A stretch of 64,000 nt of DNA from Pseudomonas sp. Ga0074129 (lineage in GTDB: Bacteria > Pseudomonadota > Gammaproteobacteria > Pseudomonadales > Pseudomonadaceae): the NCBI GenBank assembly GCA_001465025.1, contig LNDO01000079.1, positions 62,001 to 126,000 of the forward strand, given 5' to 3'. The first letter of the stretch is position 1. Each line of letters starts with the position of its first letter. The notes below the pieces were generated by a model. The model saw only the letters and a list, made by a program, of their open reading frames with translations, was not told where the DNA came from and did no database searches. Shown piece by piece: positions 1 to 9,360 of the stretch. The translations under genes were made by a program, and so were the position numbers.

Positions 1-1
1 G

Positions 2-850
2 GGGATCACGCGCGACGATGCCGACGACTTGTACCGCGCCATGCAGGCCGTGCGCGCGCAGCATCCACGCCTTAACGTCAGTGAATTCCACCTAACCGGT
101 TACAGCCTGGGCGCATTGCAGGCGGCCTTTGTCAGCGAGTTGGACGAAACCCGGCGCAGCTTCAACTTCAAACGTGTGCTGCTGCTCAATCCGCCAGTCA
201 ACCTTTACACCTCGGTCACCAACTTGGACCGGCTGGTGCAAACCCAAGTGACCGGCATTGATGACAGCACCACCTACTTTGAGTTGGTACTTGGCAAGCT
301 GACGCGCTATTTCGAGGAGAAGGGCTATGTCGACATCAATGACGCCCTGCTCTATGACTTCCAGAACTCCAAAGAAAAACTCACCGATGAACAGATGGCC
401 ATGCTGATTGGCACCGCCTTCCGTTTTTCGTCTGCCGACATTGCGTTTACCTCCGACCTGATCAACCGACGCGGCCTGATAACGCCCGTCAGCTACCCGA
501 TCAGCCAAGGCACCAGCCTCACCCCATTTTTCAAACGCGCATTGCAATGCGACTTTGACTGCTACCTGACTGAACAACTCATTCCCATGTGGCGCGCACG
601 CTATGACGGCGGCAGCATCACGCAGTTGATTGATCAGGTCAGCCTTTATGCTTTGACTGACTACCTGAAAACCAGCAGCAAGATCGCCGTCATGCACAAC
701 GCCGACGACATGATTCTTGGCCCAGGCGATCTGGGCTTTCTGCGGCGCACCTTCGGCGACCGGTTGACGGTGTATCCGCTGGGCGGTCACTGCGGCAACC
801 TCAACTACCGCGTCAATAGCAACGACATGCTGGAGTTCTTCCGTGGCTAA
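2..850 (+). CDS. alpha/beta hydrolase, 5' end missing
   Basis: The reading frame is open from the left edge of the window, so the true start lies outside; an internal TTG at 29 is not a convincing start. The visible part reads as a serine hydrolase. It has a nucleophile elbow GYSLGA near the N-terminal side, a plausible acid in HNADDMIL, and a C-terminal GGHCGN that supplies the histidine, so the order Ser-Asp-His fits an alpha/beta hydrolase. The substrate cannot be told. The stop overlaps the GTG start of the MlaA-like gene by 8 bases, so the two are very likely co-transcribed and translationally coupled. A role with MlaA in envelope lipid handling is inference only. Confidence 0.75.
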   Translation, partial: GITRDDADDLYRAMQAVRAQHPRLNVSEFHLTGYSLGALQAAFVSELDETRRSFNFKRVLLLNPPVNLYTSVTNLDRLVQTQVTGIDDSTTYFELVLGKLTRYFEEKGYVDINDALLYDFQNSKEKLTDEQMAMLIGTAFRFSSADIAFTSDLINRRGLITPVSYPISQGTSLTPFFKRALQCDFDCYLTEQLIPMWRARYDGGSITQLIDQVSLYALTDYLKTSSKIAVMHNADDMILGPGDLGFLRRTFGDRLTVYPLGGHCGNLNYRVNSNDMLEFFRG

Positions 851-1610
851 GCCGACCCTGCTGGTATTGACTCTTACCTTGCTGCTGCACACTCACTGGG
901 CACTGGCGGCCGACGAAGACGGCTTCAAACGCCCACTGCAGAACCTGAAATTCAATCCCGGCTTGGACGAGCGCGAATTTGAACGCGCCACGCTCAACGC
1001 GTTGAGCGTCTACGACCCGTTGGAGTCATGGAACCGCCGCGTTTATCACTTCAACTACCGCTTTGATGAGTGGGTTTTTCTGCCGATTGTCGATGGTTAT
1101 CGCACCATCACCCCCAACTTGGTGGAGAGCGGGGTCAGCAACTTTTTCAGCAACCTGGGCGATGTGCCCAATGCGCTGAACAGCGCCTTGCAACTCAAAG
1201 GCAAGCGCACGGCACAAACCACCGCGCGGCTGCTGCTTAACACCACCATTGGGGTAGCCGGTTTATGGGACCCGGCGACGCGCATGGGCCTGCCCAAACA
1301 GAAGGAAGACTTCGGCCAAACCCTGGGGTTTTATGGCGCGCCGTCAGGGCCCTACCTGATGCTGCCGCTGTTAGGGCCGTCCAACCTGCGTGATACCGGC
1401 GGATTGCTGGTGGATTTCAGCGTGAAGAACCAAGTCAACTGGCTCAACGTGGCCGAAGCCAGTAGCAATCACCCAGAAATCACCCTGCTGGAAGTGGTTG
1501 ATCAACGCTCCACGGTGAACTTCCGTTACGGTCAGCTCAACTCACCGTTCGAATACGAGAAGATTCGCTTCTTCTACCATGAGGCCCGCAAGCTGCAGAT
1601 TGCCGAATAG
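843..1610 (+). CDS. mlaA: MlaA/VacJ family protein
   Basis: A protein of 255 residues with an N-terminal signal peptide (hydrophobic stretch about residues 4-22, ending ALA-AD). It is followed by MlaA/VacJ family sequence: YDPLESWNRRVYHFN, DVPNALNSALQ, LLNTTIGVAGLWDPA, DFGQTLGFYG and GPYLMLPLLGPSN. In the family, MlaA sits in the outer membrane and removes mislocalised phospholipid from the outer leaflet, passing it to the Mla shuttle. The E. coli protein is a lipoprotein, but this one has no cysteine at all, so it cannot be lipidated and should be cut by signal peptidase I. The GTG start overlaps the upstream hydrolase gene. Pseudomonads can carry more than one MlaA-like gene, so this may be an accessory paralogue. 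Confidence 0.85.
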   Translation: MAKPTLLVLTLTLLLHTHWALAADEDGFKRPLQNLKFNPGLDEREFERATLNALSVYDPLESWNRRVYHFNYRFDEWVFLPIVDGYRTITPNLVESGVSNFFSNLGDVPNALNSALQLKGKRTAQTTARLLLNTTIGVAGLWDPATRMGLPKQKEDFGQTLGFYGAPSGPYLMLPLLGPSNLRDTGGLLVDFSVKNQVNWLNVAEASSNHPEITLLEVVDQRSTVNFRYGQLNSPFEYEKIRFFYHEARKLQIAE

Positions 1611-1620
1611 CCATGCACGC

Positions 1621-1653
1621 TTGACCCAAGGGCCGCCCACAGGTTTTAACCTG
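1621..1653 (+). promoter_or_regulatory. candidate merR promoter and operator
   Basis: TTGACC at 1621-1626 and TAACCT at 1647-1652 are separated by a long 20-base spacer, as in promoters untwisted by MerR-family activators. A perfect 6+2+6 palindrome CAGGTTTTAACCTG at 1640-1653 overlaps the -10 element. The site lies just upstream of the merR gene and may serve autoregulation. In classical MerR promoters the dyad sits in the spacer rather than over the -10, so the assignment is tentative. Confidence 0.35.
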
Positions 1654-1682
1654 ATGCGGCCATAAGGTTCTGGAGAGTGATT

Positions 1683-2126
1683 ATGCACGTTGCCCAACTG
1701 GCCAAAGCAGCCGCTGTCAGCGCTGATACCGTGCGCCACTACACCGCGCTGGGCCTACTCAAGCCCACGCGCGACCCGCAAAACGGTTACCAGCAATACG
1801 CGGCCACGGACCTGCAGCGCCTGCGCTTTGTTGCCCGCGCGCGGCGCATGGGGTTTAGCCTCAAGGATATCCAGCGCATTCTCAGCAGCGCCGAGCATGA
1901 CCGCGCGCCCTGCAGCGACGTGCGCGAACTGCTCAATGAGCGATTAAGCGCGCTGCAGGCGCACATTGACGAGTGCCAACGCCTGGCGGCGGTCATGCAC
2001 CAAGCCGTGGAACAGTGGAACCATGCGGATCAATGCTCGGCAGAAGGCCAACCCCTGTGCCGACTCATCGAAGCATTCGAAACCGACATTGAACGCCGGC
2101 CTGCGACGCCCTGCCCGGCACATTAA
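1683..2126 (+). CDS. MerR family metal-responsive regulator
   Basis: A 147-residue MerR-type activator. An N-terminal winged helix-turn-helix (AQLAKAAAVSADTVRHY, then GLLKPTRDPQNGYQQY) is followed by a dimerisation helix and a cysteine-bearing tail. Counting from the ATG, cysteines fall near 77, 98, 118, 126 and 144. One before the long helix and a pair seven residues apart after it match the metal-binding layout of MerR, ZntR and CadR proteins. The metal cannot be read from sequence; a soft divalent ion (Cd, Pb, Hg or Zn) is most likely. I chose ATG 1683 because GGAG at 1672-1675 is seven bases upstream; GTG 1677 is too close. No metal efflux gene is adjacent, so the target lies elsewhere or is upstream. 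Confidence 0.85.
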   Translation: MHVAQLAKAAAVSADTVRHYTALGLLKPTRDPQNGYQQYAATDLQRLRFVARARRMGFSLKDIQRILSSAEHDRAPCSDVRELLNERLSALQAHIDECQRLAAVMHQAVEQWNHADQCSAEGQPLCRLIEAFETDIERRPATPCPAH

Positions 2127-2159
2127 AACCGAATAACGTTCTTCGGTCGCACTGCCCAT

Positions 2160-2216
2160 AAAAAACGGCAGCGCATTCGGCGCGTTTGTTTAAACGCTGC
2201 GCCGAACAGGCTGCCG
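2160..2216 (-). terminator. rho-independent terminator of ccm operon
   Basis: Nested inverted repeats lie just after the ccmI stop: CGGCAGC (2166-2172) with GCTGCCG (2210-2216), and TTCGGCGC (2176-2183) with GCGCCGAA (2199-2206). The A-run at 2160-2165 reads as six U at the 3' end of the minus-strand transcript. It also separates the operon from the convergent merR gene. Confidence 0.85.
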
Positions 2217-2229
2217 CTGGGTGCCGGTA

Positions 2230-3432
2230 TCAGGGTGTTGGCGTATCCGCCGTGTCGATGCGCAATTGCTGTAGGTTTGTGGTTTTGCTGGCAATCGGCT
2301 GGCTGCTGCCGATCCACTCGCCTGCGGTGGCGTTGCCACTGCGCGAAATACGCGCCACCAGTTGCACCTGCTCAAAGCCAGAGATTTTCAGCTGCGGCAT
2401 CATCGCATCGTTATCCGACAGGCTGACCTCGGCGGGCAAATCGGCCACGGTCAAACGCTTGACCGCCAGCGGCATCGGCGGGCCGGAAACCGCGCGGGCA
2501 AAGATGAACACCGCATCACCCGGTTGAACTTTATCGCTCAACTCAGGCGCCAGTTCGACCTTGACCGTAATACCCGGCACGTTGGTCACCGCGGCGTCTG
2601 GCGTGGCAATACCCAGTTGTTGGCGGGCACGTTCAATGCCGCCCTCAATGGCCTGACGCGACGGGTCTTCAACCGGCAATACCGCCACCAGTTGCTGCCA
2701 GTACTCGATGGCGCGCTGGTACTGACCGCCCTCGTACGCGGCAATGCCCAACAAACCCAGCGTGGTGGCTTCAGCCGGATCGCCTTTGAGGGCGTCATCC
2801 GTCATGGTTTGTAGTTGATCAGTCCACTGTTTATTGCCGGCAAAATACAAAGCTTGAGCCCATTGCCCCAAGAGCTCCGGCTCGCGGCCAGCTACTGCGA
2901 CGGCACGTTCAAACGCGGCAGCAGCTTCAGCCGGACGCTCTTGCGCCATATAGGTACGACCGAGGAAATACCAACTCTCCGCCGAGTCGGGATTCTTCTC
3001 TGTGGCCTCTTCCAGGCGTGCAGTCATCTCTTCGATGGTCTTAGGCTGTTCAACAAAGGTGCGGGCCCGCTCCACCTCATCAATCACGCCCCAATGCATG
3101 TACAGCCCAACACCCAGTGCGGGCACCAGCAACGCACAAATCAGCGGCACGGCACGCCCCAGGGAGCGTTTAACCGGCAACGCCTGAGCACCCTCGGTAT
3201 CGGACAGCAATTCACGAGCAGCCTCGTCACGCGCGCCCGCCAATTGCTTATCATCCAATGCACCTGCGGCATGCTGTGCTTGCAACTCCTGCAGATGCTC
3301 CTGATACAGGGTGACGTTCAATGCCGTGCGGTCTTCCTCGGCTTGGACGCCGCGACCGCGCAACACAGGTAGCAACAAGATGGCCAAAGCCGTCAGCAAC
3401 AGCAGACCGGCGCACAACCAGAATTCGATCAT
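2230..3432 (-). CDS. ccmI: cytochrome c maturation protein CcmI (CycH)
   Basis: A 400-residue apocytochrome c chaperone. CcmI holds unfolded apocytochrome c in the periplasm and hands it to the CcmF/CcmH haem ligation complex. The protein has an N-terminal membrane segment (about 4-22), a cytoplasmic loop, a second membrane segment (about 93-112) and a periplasmic TPR region (about 120-260, with WYFLGRTYMAQERPAEAAAAFERA and similar repeats). A C-terminal domain of about 120 residues follows. Its start forms an ATGA overlap with the ccmH stop. It is the last gene of the ccm operon and a strong terminator follows. Confidence 0.95.
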   Translation of the reverse strand: MIEFWLCAGLLLLTALAILLLPVLRGRGVQAEEDRTALNVTLYQEHLQELQAQHAAGALDDKQLAGARDEAARELLSDTEGAQALPVKRSLGRAVPLICALLVPALGVGLYMHWGVIDEVERARTFVEQPKTIEEMTARLEEATEKNPDSAESWYFLGRTYMAQERPAEAAAAFERAVAVAGREPELLGQWAQALYFAGNKQWTDQLQTMTDDALKGDPAEATTLGLLGIAAYEGGQYQRAIEYWQQLVAVLPVEDPSRQAIEGGIERARQQLGIATPDAAVTNVPGITVKVELAPELSDKVQPGDAVFIFARAVSGPPMPLAVKRLTVADLPAEVSLSDNDAMMPQLKISGFEQVQLVARISRSGNATAGEWIGSSQPIASKTTNLQQLRIDTADTPTP

Positions 3433-3914
3433 CAGTCTTTGTTATCCATGGACGATTGATTAAGCAGCGCTTTAAGGCGTTGCACTTCATCAGCAGACAG
3501 GCCATTGGCCGCTGTCGCCGATGAGCCGCGCCGACGCAGCACGATAAAACCGAGCAGCACAAAACCCGCCCCCAGGAAGATCGCCGGGCCATACCACAGC
3601 AGCAGCGTACGACCGGTTACTGGCGGTTTATAGAGAACGAAGTCGCCATAACGACTGACCAGAAAGTCGACAATTTGCTGATCGCTCTCGCCCTTTTCCA
3701 ACATGCGGAAAATCTGCTCACGCAGGTCCATGGCGATGGGGGCGTCAGAGTCGGCAATGTTCTGGTTCTGACACTTGGGGCAACGCAACTCCTCGACCAA
3801 GGTGCGGTAGCGCTGACGATCGGCCTCAGAGTCGAACTCATAGGTGTCGATGGCCGCCTGTACGCTGCCGGCGAGAACGGCGGTTAACAATGCAATGCTG
3901 ATCCACGCTTTCAT
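3432..3914 (-). CDS. ccmH: cytochrome c maturation protein CcmH
   Basis: A 160-residue membrane-anchored thiol-disulfide oxidoreductase that reduces the CXXCH cysteines of apocytochrome c before haem attachment. It has a signal peptide, the redox motif LRCPKCQN (Cys45, Cys48), the conserved region DLREQIFRMLEKGESDQQIVDFLVSRYG, and one membrane segment about residues 103-123. It has the short Pseudomonas form, where the TPR half is the separate ccmI gene. It overlaps ccmG by 4 bases and ccmI by 1. Confidence 0.96.
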   Translation of the reverse strand: MKAWISIALLTAVLAGSVQAAIDTYEFDSEADRQRYRTLVEELRCPKCQNQNIADSDAPIAMDLREQIFRMLEKGESDQQIVDFLVSRYGDFVLYKPPVTGRTLLLWYGPAIFLGAGFVLLGFIVLRRRGSSATAANGLSADEVQRLKALLNQSSMDNKD

Positions 3915-4450
3915 GGCGTTGCCTCATCAACCAGTGACTGATAAATGGGCGCTAACTGCTCACGCCAGATGCGCTCATCAATGGTGCCGACAAACTTATG
4001 GCGGATGATCCCCTGCGCATCAATGAAGAAGGTTTCCGGTGCGCCATACACGCCCAGATCAAGGCCCAGGCTGCCTTTGGCATCTTCAATGTTCAACTGA
4101 TAGGGATTGTGCAGTTCACGCAGCCACTTTTGCGCCGCCGAACGATCATCCTTGTAGTTGACGCCATGAATCAGCACGCCGCGCTTGGCCAACTCATTAA
4201 GCACCGGGTGCTCATGCCGACACGACGGGCACCAAGTGGCCCAGACATTTACCAGTGCCGGACGGCCCTTAAGATCAGCCTCCGTCACCGTGCGTTGTGG
4301 GTCATCCAGCGCGGGCAGTGCGAATGCCGGGAAAGGCTTTCCAATCAGGGCTGACGGCAGCTCTGAGGGGTCCATAAACAGCCCCTTATAGAGAAACACC
4401 GCCATGCCCAGAAACACCAGAAAAGGCACCAGCAGGATTAACCGTTTCAT
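3911..4450 (-). CDS. ccmG: thiol:disulfide interchange protein CcmG (DsbE)
   Basis: A 179-residue periplasmic thioredoxin-fold protein tethered by an N-terminal membrane helix (about 4-22). The active site is WATWCPSCRHEHP (Cys74, Cys77), followed by the DsbE signature GVYGAPETFFID with its cis-proline. It reduces CcmH or apocytochrome c using electrons from DsbD/CcdA. Four-base overlaps with ccmF and ccmH indicate translational coupling. Confidence 0.96.
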   Translation of the reverse strand: MKRLILLVPFLVFLGMAVFLYKGLFMDPSELPSALIGKPFPAFALPALDDPQRTVTEADLKGRPALVNVWATWCPSCRHEHPVLNELAKRGVLIHGVNYKDDRSAAQKWLRELHNPYQLNIEDAKGSLGLDLGVYGAPETFFIDAQGIIRHKFVGTIDERIWREQLAPIYQSLVDEATP

Positions 4451-6420
4451 ACCCGCGCTCCGGCCATGCCCAGTGCATCACGCACCTTGGTACGCACTTT
4501 CATGCGGTAACGTTTGTCAGCTGCAGCCAGCAAACCACCCAAGCCCATTAACAAAGCGCCCAGCCAGATCCAGCGTACAAATGGTTTGATGTGTACGCGC
4601 ACAGCCCAGTCGCCGCCTTCAAGTGACTCACCGAGGGCCACAAACAGATCACGGGTGATGCCCGCATCGATACCCGCTTCGGTCATCACGGTTTGTTGCA
4701 CGGTGTAGAGGCGTTTTTCCGGGTGCAACACGGCAATTTCGCGCTCGTCTTGCAGCACGCGAACGGTGCCTTTATCGGAGCTGAAGTTCGGCCCGTCAAA
4801 GTGCTCAGCCCCTTCGAAAATAAAGCGATAACCGCCGATCTCGACCGAATCACCCGGCGACATACGCATATCGCGCTCGAAGCTGCCCACAGTGGTAAGG
4901 ATCACCCCCACCGCACACACCGCCATACCCAGGTGCGCGACCTGCATGCCCCAGTAGCTTCGAGTCAGGCTCGGCAGCCCTTTGAGCAAGCCTTTGTGGC
5001 GAGTTTTCTCGCGGATGTCACGCAACCCGGCCAACACCACCCAGAGCGACAACAAGCACACACCCAGCACAGACCAGCGGAACTCGCCATGCAGGAAGGT
5101 CAAAGCAAAGGCCAACACGGCGGTGGTGATCAGTACCGGCACCAGCATGCTGGTCAGCCACTTAAGCGGTGTGTCCTTCCAGCGCACCATTACACCCACC
5201 GCCATCATCGCCATCAACAGGCCCATTAGCGGTACAAACAGCGCGTCGAAGTAAGGCGGACCTACCGACAGCTTGGTACCGGTCAGCGCATCCAGCACCA
5301 GTGGGTACAGAGTCCCCAGCAGAATCATCGCCGAAGACACCACCAGGATGATGTTGTTGATCAGCAGGAAGGTTTCCCGCGACCACATGGCAAAGCCCAC
5401 CTGGCTTTTAACCACCGGGGCACGCACGGCAAACAGGGCCAGCGAACTGCCCACGACCAGAAGCAGAAACGCCAGAATAAACACGCCGCGTTCCGGGTCG
5501 CTGGCAAACGCGTGCACCGAGGTCAACACGCCGGAACGGACGAGGAAGGTGCCCAGCAAACTCAGGGAGAACGCGGCAATGGCCAGCAACACGGTCCAGC
5601 TTTTAAACACGCCGCGTTTTTCCGTCGCTGCCAGTGAGTGAATCAAGGCTGTGCCGACCAACCAGGGCATAAATGAGGCGTTTTCAACCGGGTCCCAGAA
5701 CCACCAGCCGCCCCAGCCAAGTTCGTAATACGCCCACCACGAACCCAAGGCGATACCAATACCAAGAAAAGCCCAGGCGACTAGCGTCCATGGCCGCGAC
5801 CAGCGCGCCCAAGCGGCGTCCAGTTTACCGCCTAGCAACGCGGCGATGGCAAAGGCAAAGGCCACCGAGAAACCGACATAGCCCATGTAGAGCATCGGTG
5901 GGTGAACGATCAGGCCGAAGTCCTGCAGCAGCGGGTTGAGGTCACGGCCGTCGGCCGGTGCGTTGAAGATCAGGCGTTCAAACGGGTTGGAGGTGACGAT
6001 CAAAAACAGCAGGAAACCAATGCTGATAATGCCCATCACAGCCAACACACGGGCCAGCATTTCTTCCGGCAACTGGCGCGAGAAAATCGCCACGGCAAAG
6101 GTCCAGCCGGCCAGAATCAACGCCCACAGCAGCAGTGAGCCTTCATGCGCACCCCAGACGGCACTGAATTTGTAGTACCACGGCAACGCGGTATTGGAGT
6201 TGTTGGCCACATAGGCCACGGTGAAATCGTCGACCATAAAGGCATAGGTCAAGCAGGCGAAGGAAATCAGCAGAAAGACAAACTGCCCCCACGCTGCCGG
6301 TCGCGCGAGACTCATCCACAGACGGTCACCACGCCAGGCACCGATCAATGGCAAGGTGGCCTGCACCAAGCACATACACAGCGCCAGAATCATGGCCAAA
6401 TGGCCGAGCTCAGGAATCAT
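4447..6420 (-). CDS. ccmF: haem lyase subunit CcmF
   Basis: A 657-residue polytopic inner-membrane protein, the core of the haem lyase that attaches haem b to reduced apocytochrome c. The tryptophan-rich WWD signature is present (GWGGWWFWDPVENASFMPW, about residues 230-250). Conserved histidines lie around it, and a large C-terminal periplasmic loop (about 500-610) precedes the last membrane helix. The length is normal for the family. It is separated from ccmE by two bases and overlaps ccmG. Confidence 0.97.
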   Translation of the reverse strand: MIPELGHLAMILALCMCLVQATLPLIGAWRGDRLWMSLARPAAWGQFVFLLISFACLTYAFMVDDFTVAYVANNSNTALPWYYKFSAVWGAHEGSLLLWALILAGWTFAVAIFSRQLPEEMLARVLAVMGIISIGFLLFLIVTSNPFERLIFNAPADGRDLNPLLQDFGLIVHPPMLYMGYVGFSVAFAFAIAALLGGKLDAAWARWSRPWTLVAWAFLGIGIALGSWWAYYELGWGGWWFWDPVENASFMPWLVGTALIHSLAATEKRGVFKSWTVLLAIAAFSLSLLGTFLVRSGVLTSVHAFASDPERGVFILAFLLLVVGSSLALFAVRAPVVKSQVGFAMWSRETFLLINNIILVVSSAMILLGTLYPLVLDALTGTKLSVGPPYFDALFVPLMGLLMAMMAVGVMVRWKDTPLKWLTSMLVPVLITTAVLAFALTFLHGEFRWSVLGVCLLSLWVVLAGLRDIREKTRHKGLLKGLPSLTRSYWGMQVAHLGMAVCAVGVILTTVGSFERDMRMSPGDSVEIGGYRFIFEGAEHFDGPNFSSDKGTVRVLQDEREIAVLHPEKRLYTVQQTVMTEAGIDAGITRDLFVALGESLEGGDWAVRVHIKPFVRWIWLGALLMGLGGLLAAADKRYRMKVRTKVRDALGMAGARV

Positions 6421-6422
6421 TA

Positions 6423-6893
6423 TCAGTACCCCTGCTTAGCGGCGTTTGCCGCATCGTGCTGCTGTTTCATGCCGCTTTGCTCAAGCGCCTGCATGACTTC
6501 GGGTGGCATATAGTTTTCATCATGCTTGGCGAGCACTTCATCGGCGATTAACACGCCCTGATCATTCAGCTTGCCCATGGCAACGATGCCCTGCCCCTCA
6601 CGAAACAGATCGGGAAGAATGCCGTTGTAACGGATGGTCACGTTGGCCACGCCATCGGTTACCACAAAGTCAGTATCCAGCGATTTATCAGAGCGCTTTA
6701 CCGAACCCACGGCAACCAATCCACCGGCCCGAATACGGACTTCTTCAGGGGCATCACCGGCCGCAATCTGGGTCGGTGAATAAAACAGATTGATATTCTG
6801 CTGCAGGGCGCTGAGGGCCAAGGCCACCGCTATACCCGCACCGGACACCAAAGCCATGACGGCATACAGGCGTTTCTTGCGCACAGGATTCAC
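6423..6893 (-). CDS. ccmE: haem chaperone CcmE
   Basis: A 156-residue periplasmic haem chaperone anchored by an N-terminal helix (about 9-29), with an OB-fold body. The haem-binding motif [10 protein letters not shown] carries His124, which forms the covalent bond to haem, and Tyr128. It receives haem from CcmABCD and delivers it to CcmF. It overlaps ccmD by 4 bases. Confidence 0.97.
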   Translation of the reverse strand: MNPVRKKRLYAVMALVSGAGIAVALALSALQQNINLFYSPTQIAAGDAPEEVRIRAGGLVAVGSVKRSDKSLDTDFVVTDGVANVTIRYNGILPDLFREGQGIVAMGKLNDQGVLIADEVLAKHDENYMPPEVMQALEQSGMKQQHDAANAAKQGY

Positions 6894-7066
6894 TTCAACT
6901 CCTCCCGGCGCATACGGCGCGCCTCATCTTGCAGGAAACGTCGGCGCGCCAGAATCGGCAGCACCACATTAAGGGCCAACACAGCCAGGCTGATGGCATA
7001 ACAGGTCCAGACAAACGGTCCATGGGTGCCCATGGCCAGAAATTCGCTAAAGCTGGCAAAACTCAT
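6890..7066 (-). CDS. ccmD: haem exporter protein CcmD
   Basis: A small (58 residues) inner-membrane protein needed for release of holo-CcmE from CcmC. It has one membrane segment (about 16-36, [19 protein letters not shown]) and a basic C-terminal tail ([18 protein letters not shown]), which is the standard CcmD shape. I chose the ATG at 7066, inside the ccmC stop (ATGA overlap), rather than the upstream GTG-type extension, because the family starts at MSFASFSEF. Confidence 0.93.
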   Translation of the reverse strand: MSFASFSEFLAMGTHGPFVWTCYAISLAVLALNVVLPILARRRFLQDEARRMRREELK

Positions 7067-7830
7067 AGGCCTTTCTCCACTTGCGCCTTGATCTCGGCCT
7101 TTGCCCAACTGCTGCGGACTTCACGGCGAAGTACTTCCAGGCGCATGCGCATAAGCAGCACGGCACCAAAAAAGCAGTAGAACCCCAGCACCGAGATCAA
7201 CAACGGCATCCACATTTCAAACGGCATGGCGGGTTTGGCCACAATGCTGAACGTGGCCGGCTGGTGCAGGGTGTTCCACCACTCCACCGAGTACTGAATG
7301 ATCGGAATATTCACCACGCCAACGATGGCCAGCACCGCACAGGCTTTGGCTGCACTGTCGCGGTTGGTAATGGCATTGCCCAAGGCAATCACGCCGAAGT
7401 AGAGAAACAACAGGATCAGCATGGAGGTCAGGCGCGCGTCCCACACCCAGTAGGTGCCCCAAGTGGGCTTGCCCCATATCGCGCCGGTGACCAGCGCGAT
7501 AACCGTCATCCAGGCGCCAATGGGCGCGGCTTGCTGCAGGGCCACATCCGCCAGTTTCATCTTCCACACCAGCCCAACCGTGCCGGCGATGGCCAACATG
7601 ATGTAGATGGATTGCGCCAGGAATGCGGCTGGCACGTGGATGTAGATGATGCGAAAGCTGTTGCCCTGCTGATAATCCGGGGGCGCGAAGGCCAGCCCCC
7701 AGACCAGACCGGTCACTAACAGCAAAATCGCGCTGACAGCGAGCCAAGGCAGCCAAAGGCGGCTGATTTCATAGAACCATTTAGGCGAGCCAAGCTTGTG
7801 AAACCACATCCAGTTCATCAGATTACTCAT
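7063..7830 (-). CDS. ccmC: haem exporter / haem handling protein CcmC
   Basis: A 255-residue inner-membrane protein with six membrane segments and the WWD motif in the form [14 protein letters not shown]. It attaches haem to CcmE His124. Conserved histidines flank the motif (IYIHVPAAF and the later NTLHQPATF). The start is not fixed: ATG 7830 gives [19 protein letters not shown] 7818 gives MNWMWFHK; a TTG at 7860 would lengthen it. The N-terminal [12 protein letters not shown] is the usual family beginning, so 7830 or 7818 is preferred. Confidence 0.95.
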   Translation of the reverse strand: MSNLMNWMWFHKLGSPKWFYEISRLWLPWLAVSAILLLVTGLVWGLAFAPPDYQQGNSFRIIYIHVPAAFLAQSIYIMLAIAGTVGLVWKMKLADVALQQAAPIGAWMTVIALVTGAIWGKPTWGTYWVWDARLTSMLILLFLYFGVIALGNAITNRDSAAKACAVLAIVGVVNIPIIQYSVEWWNTLHQPATFSIVAKPAMPFEMWMPLLISVLGFYCFFGAVLLMRMRLEVLRREVRSSWAKAEIKAQVEKGL

Positions 7831-7894
7831 CAGTGCTAGGGCTGAATCCGACGCACGCAAGCGTCAGATCCGAGCGGCCATTCAGGCTTATTAT

Positions 7895-8566
7895 CTACTC
7901 AGCGACGCTGATCCGAAGACCGGCGGCGATGGCGAAAGGTGTCAAGGTCACTGCTAATGCAGTGAGGCTGGCCAGCCACAACAGGTGGCCGGCCACCGGC
8001 AATCCTTGCAGGCTGGCTTGTAACGCACCGCTGCCAAGGATCAGCACCGGGATGTACAGCGGCAAAATCAACAGGGCGAGTAACACACCGCCACGCTTGA
8101 GCCCGACGGTCAGAGCGGCACCCACCGCGCCCAACAAACTGAGCACCGGAGTGCCCAACAACAGAGAAATCAGCAGCACCGGCAGACAGCGCCCTGGTAA
8201 GCCCAACATCAGCGCCATCAGCGGAGCCAACAACACCAGCGCCAAGCCCGACAGAAGCCAGTGTGCCAGCACCTTGGCCAGAACCAGAAGAGCCAGGGGG
8301 TGCGGCGAAAGGACCCACTGTTCGAGTGAGCCGTCTTCGAAATCACTGCGAAAGAGCCCGTCTAGCGAGAGCAATACAGCCAAAAGCGCGGCCACCCAGA
8401 CCAAGCCAGGCGAAAGGGTTTGTAACAACTGCGACTCAGGGCCAACCGCCAACGGAAAGAGCGCAATCACAATGGCAAAGAAAACCAGTGGGTTGGCCAA
8501 CTCTGCGGGACGCCGGAACAGCACACGTGCTTCACGAGCCAGCAGCAGGGTAAAAACATTGCTCAT
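7895..8566 (-). CDS. ccmB: haem exporter ABC permease CcmB
   Basis: A 223-residue permease with six predicted membrane segments. The N-terminal cytoplasmic part carries [19 protein letters not shown] and the conserved [16 protein letters not shown]. Together with CcmA it forms the ATP-driven part of CcmABCD that frees haem-loaded CcmE. Its start overlaps the ccmA stop by 4 bases; a 64-base gap separates it from ccmC. Confidence 0.96.
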   Translation of the reverse strand: MSNVFTLLLAREARVLFRRPAELANPLVFFAIVIALFPLAVGPESQLLQTLSPGLVWVAALLAVLLSLDGLFRSDFEDGSLEQWVLSPHPLALLVLAKVLAHWLLSGLALVLLAPLMALMLGLPGRCLPVLLISLLLGTPVLSLLGAVGAALTVGLKRGGVLLALLILPLYIPVLILGSGALQASLQGLPVAGHLLWLASLTALAVTLTPFAIAAGLRISVAE

Positions 8567-9198
8567 ACGCTGCGCTGCCCCAGATCAAGCTCGCGGTAAC
8601 CGGCGGGTTTGACCGTTAATTCATGATGAGTGGTTAGCACTACCAGACCGCCCCGCTCGCAATGCGCCGCCAAATGCTGTTCAAGCTGAGCGACTGCCGC
8701 CTTATCCAACGCGGTGAACGGCTCATCCAGCACCCAGAGCGATGGCCCAGGCAGGTAAAGACGCGCCAGTGCCACGCGACGCTGTTGACCGGCGGACAAG
8801 GTGTGGCAAGGCACATCTTCAAAACCGCGCAGGCCTACGGCGGCCAACGCCTGCCAGATCGCCTCGCGTGAGGCAGGCTCATGCAGCGCACACAGCCAAG
8901 TGAGATTCTCTTCAGCGGTGAGCAAGCCTTTGATACCGGCTGCATGACCGATCCACAACAAGTTAAGGGCTGAATCTGTGCGCGACTCTGTGAGGGCGCG
9001 GCCCTGCAAGCGAACCTCACCGGCCGTCGGTTGCATCAATCCGGCCAACAAACGCAGCAGACTGGTCTTGCCACTGCCATTGGGCCCCACCACCTGAAGC
9101 ATCTCACCGGGCTCCAGTTGCAACTCCAGGCGCTCGAACAGCATGCGCCAGTCACGCTCACAGGTGAGTGCCACGGCTTCAAGAAGAGGGCTGGTCAA
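8563..9198 (-). CDS. ccmA: haem exporter ATP-binding protein CcmA
   Basis: An ABC ATPase of 211 residues (or 220 with an upstream TTG at 9225). It shows Walker [10 protein letters not shown], signature [14 protein letters not shown], Walker B LWVLDEPF and the H-loop TTHHE. ATP hydrolysis drives release of holo-CcmE. I prefer the TTG at 9198 ([16 protein letters not shown]) because AGGTG lies nine bases upstream and related proteins begin near that point. It is the first gene of the ccm operon; the promoter must lie in the 160 bases shared with the divergent fliK-like gene. Confidence 0.93.
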   Translation of the reverse strand: MTSPLLEAVALTCERDWRMLFERLELQLEPGEMLQVVGPNGSGKTSLLRLLAGLMQPTAGEVRLQGRALTESRTDSALNLLWIGHAAGIKGLLTAEENLTWLCALHEPASREAIWQALAAVGLRGFEDVPCHTLSAGQQRRVALARLYLPGPSLWVLDEPFTALDKAAVAQLEQHLAAHCERGGLVVLTTHHELTVKPAGYRELDLGQRSV

Positions 9199-9360
9199 AG
9201 CATCGGCACCTAAGAGGAATGGCAAAAGCTGTTTAAGTCGACAGAGTCTTGGCCGCTATACTGAGGCACATTGAACGCGCGCCAGCTCAGTCGGGGCGCG
9301 ATTATACATGCCCTGACCTGCCTGCCGCAGCGGGCATTTTCGACAGGGTGTAACCCGTTA

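Noticed and set aside
2128..2147. ACCGAA/TTCGGT hairpin after merR as a plus-strand terminator
   Set aside because: Short stem and no U-run; the following ccm terminator structure may act in both directions.
9271..9360. Thirty-codon N-terminal extension of the FliK-like protein
   Set aside because: Its composition does not match the rest of the protein, and the better ribosome site is placed for ATG 9361.
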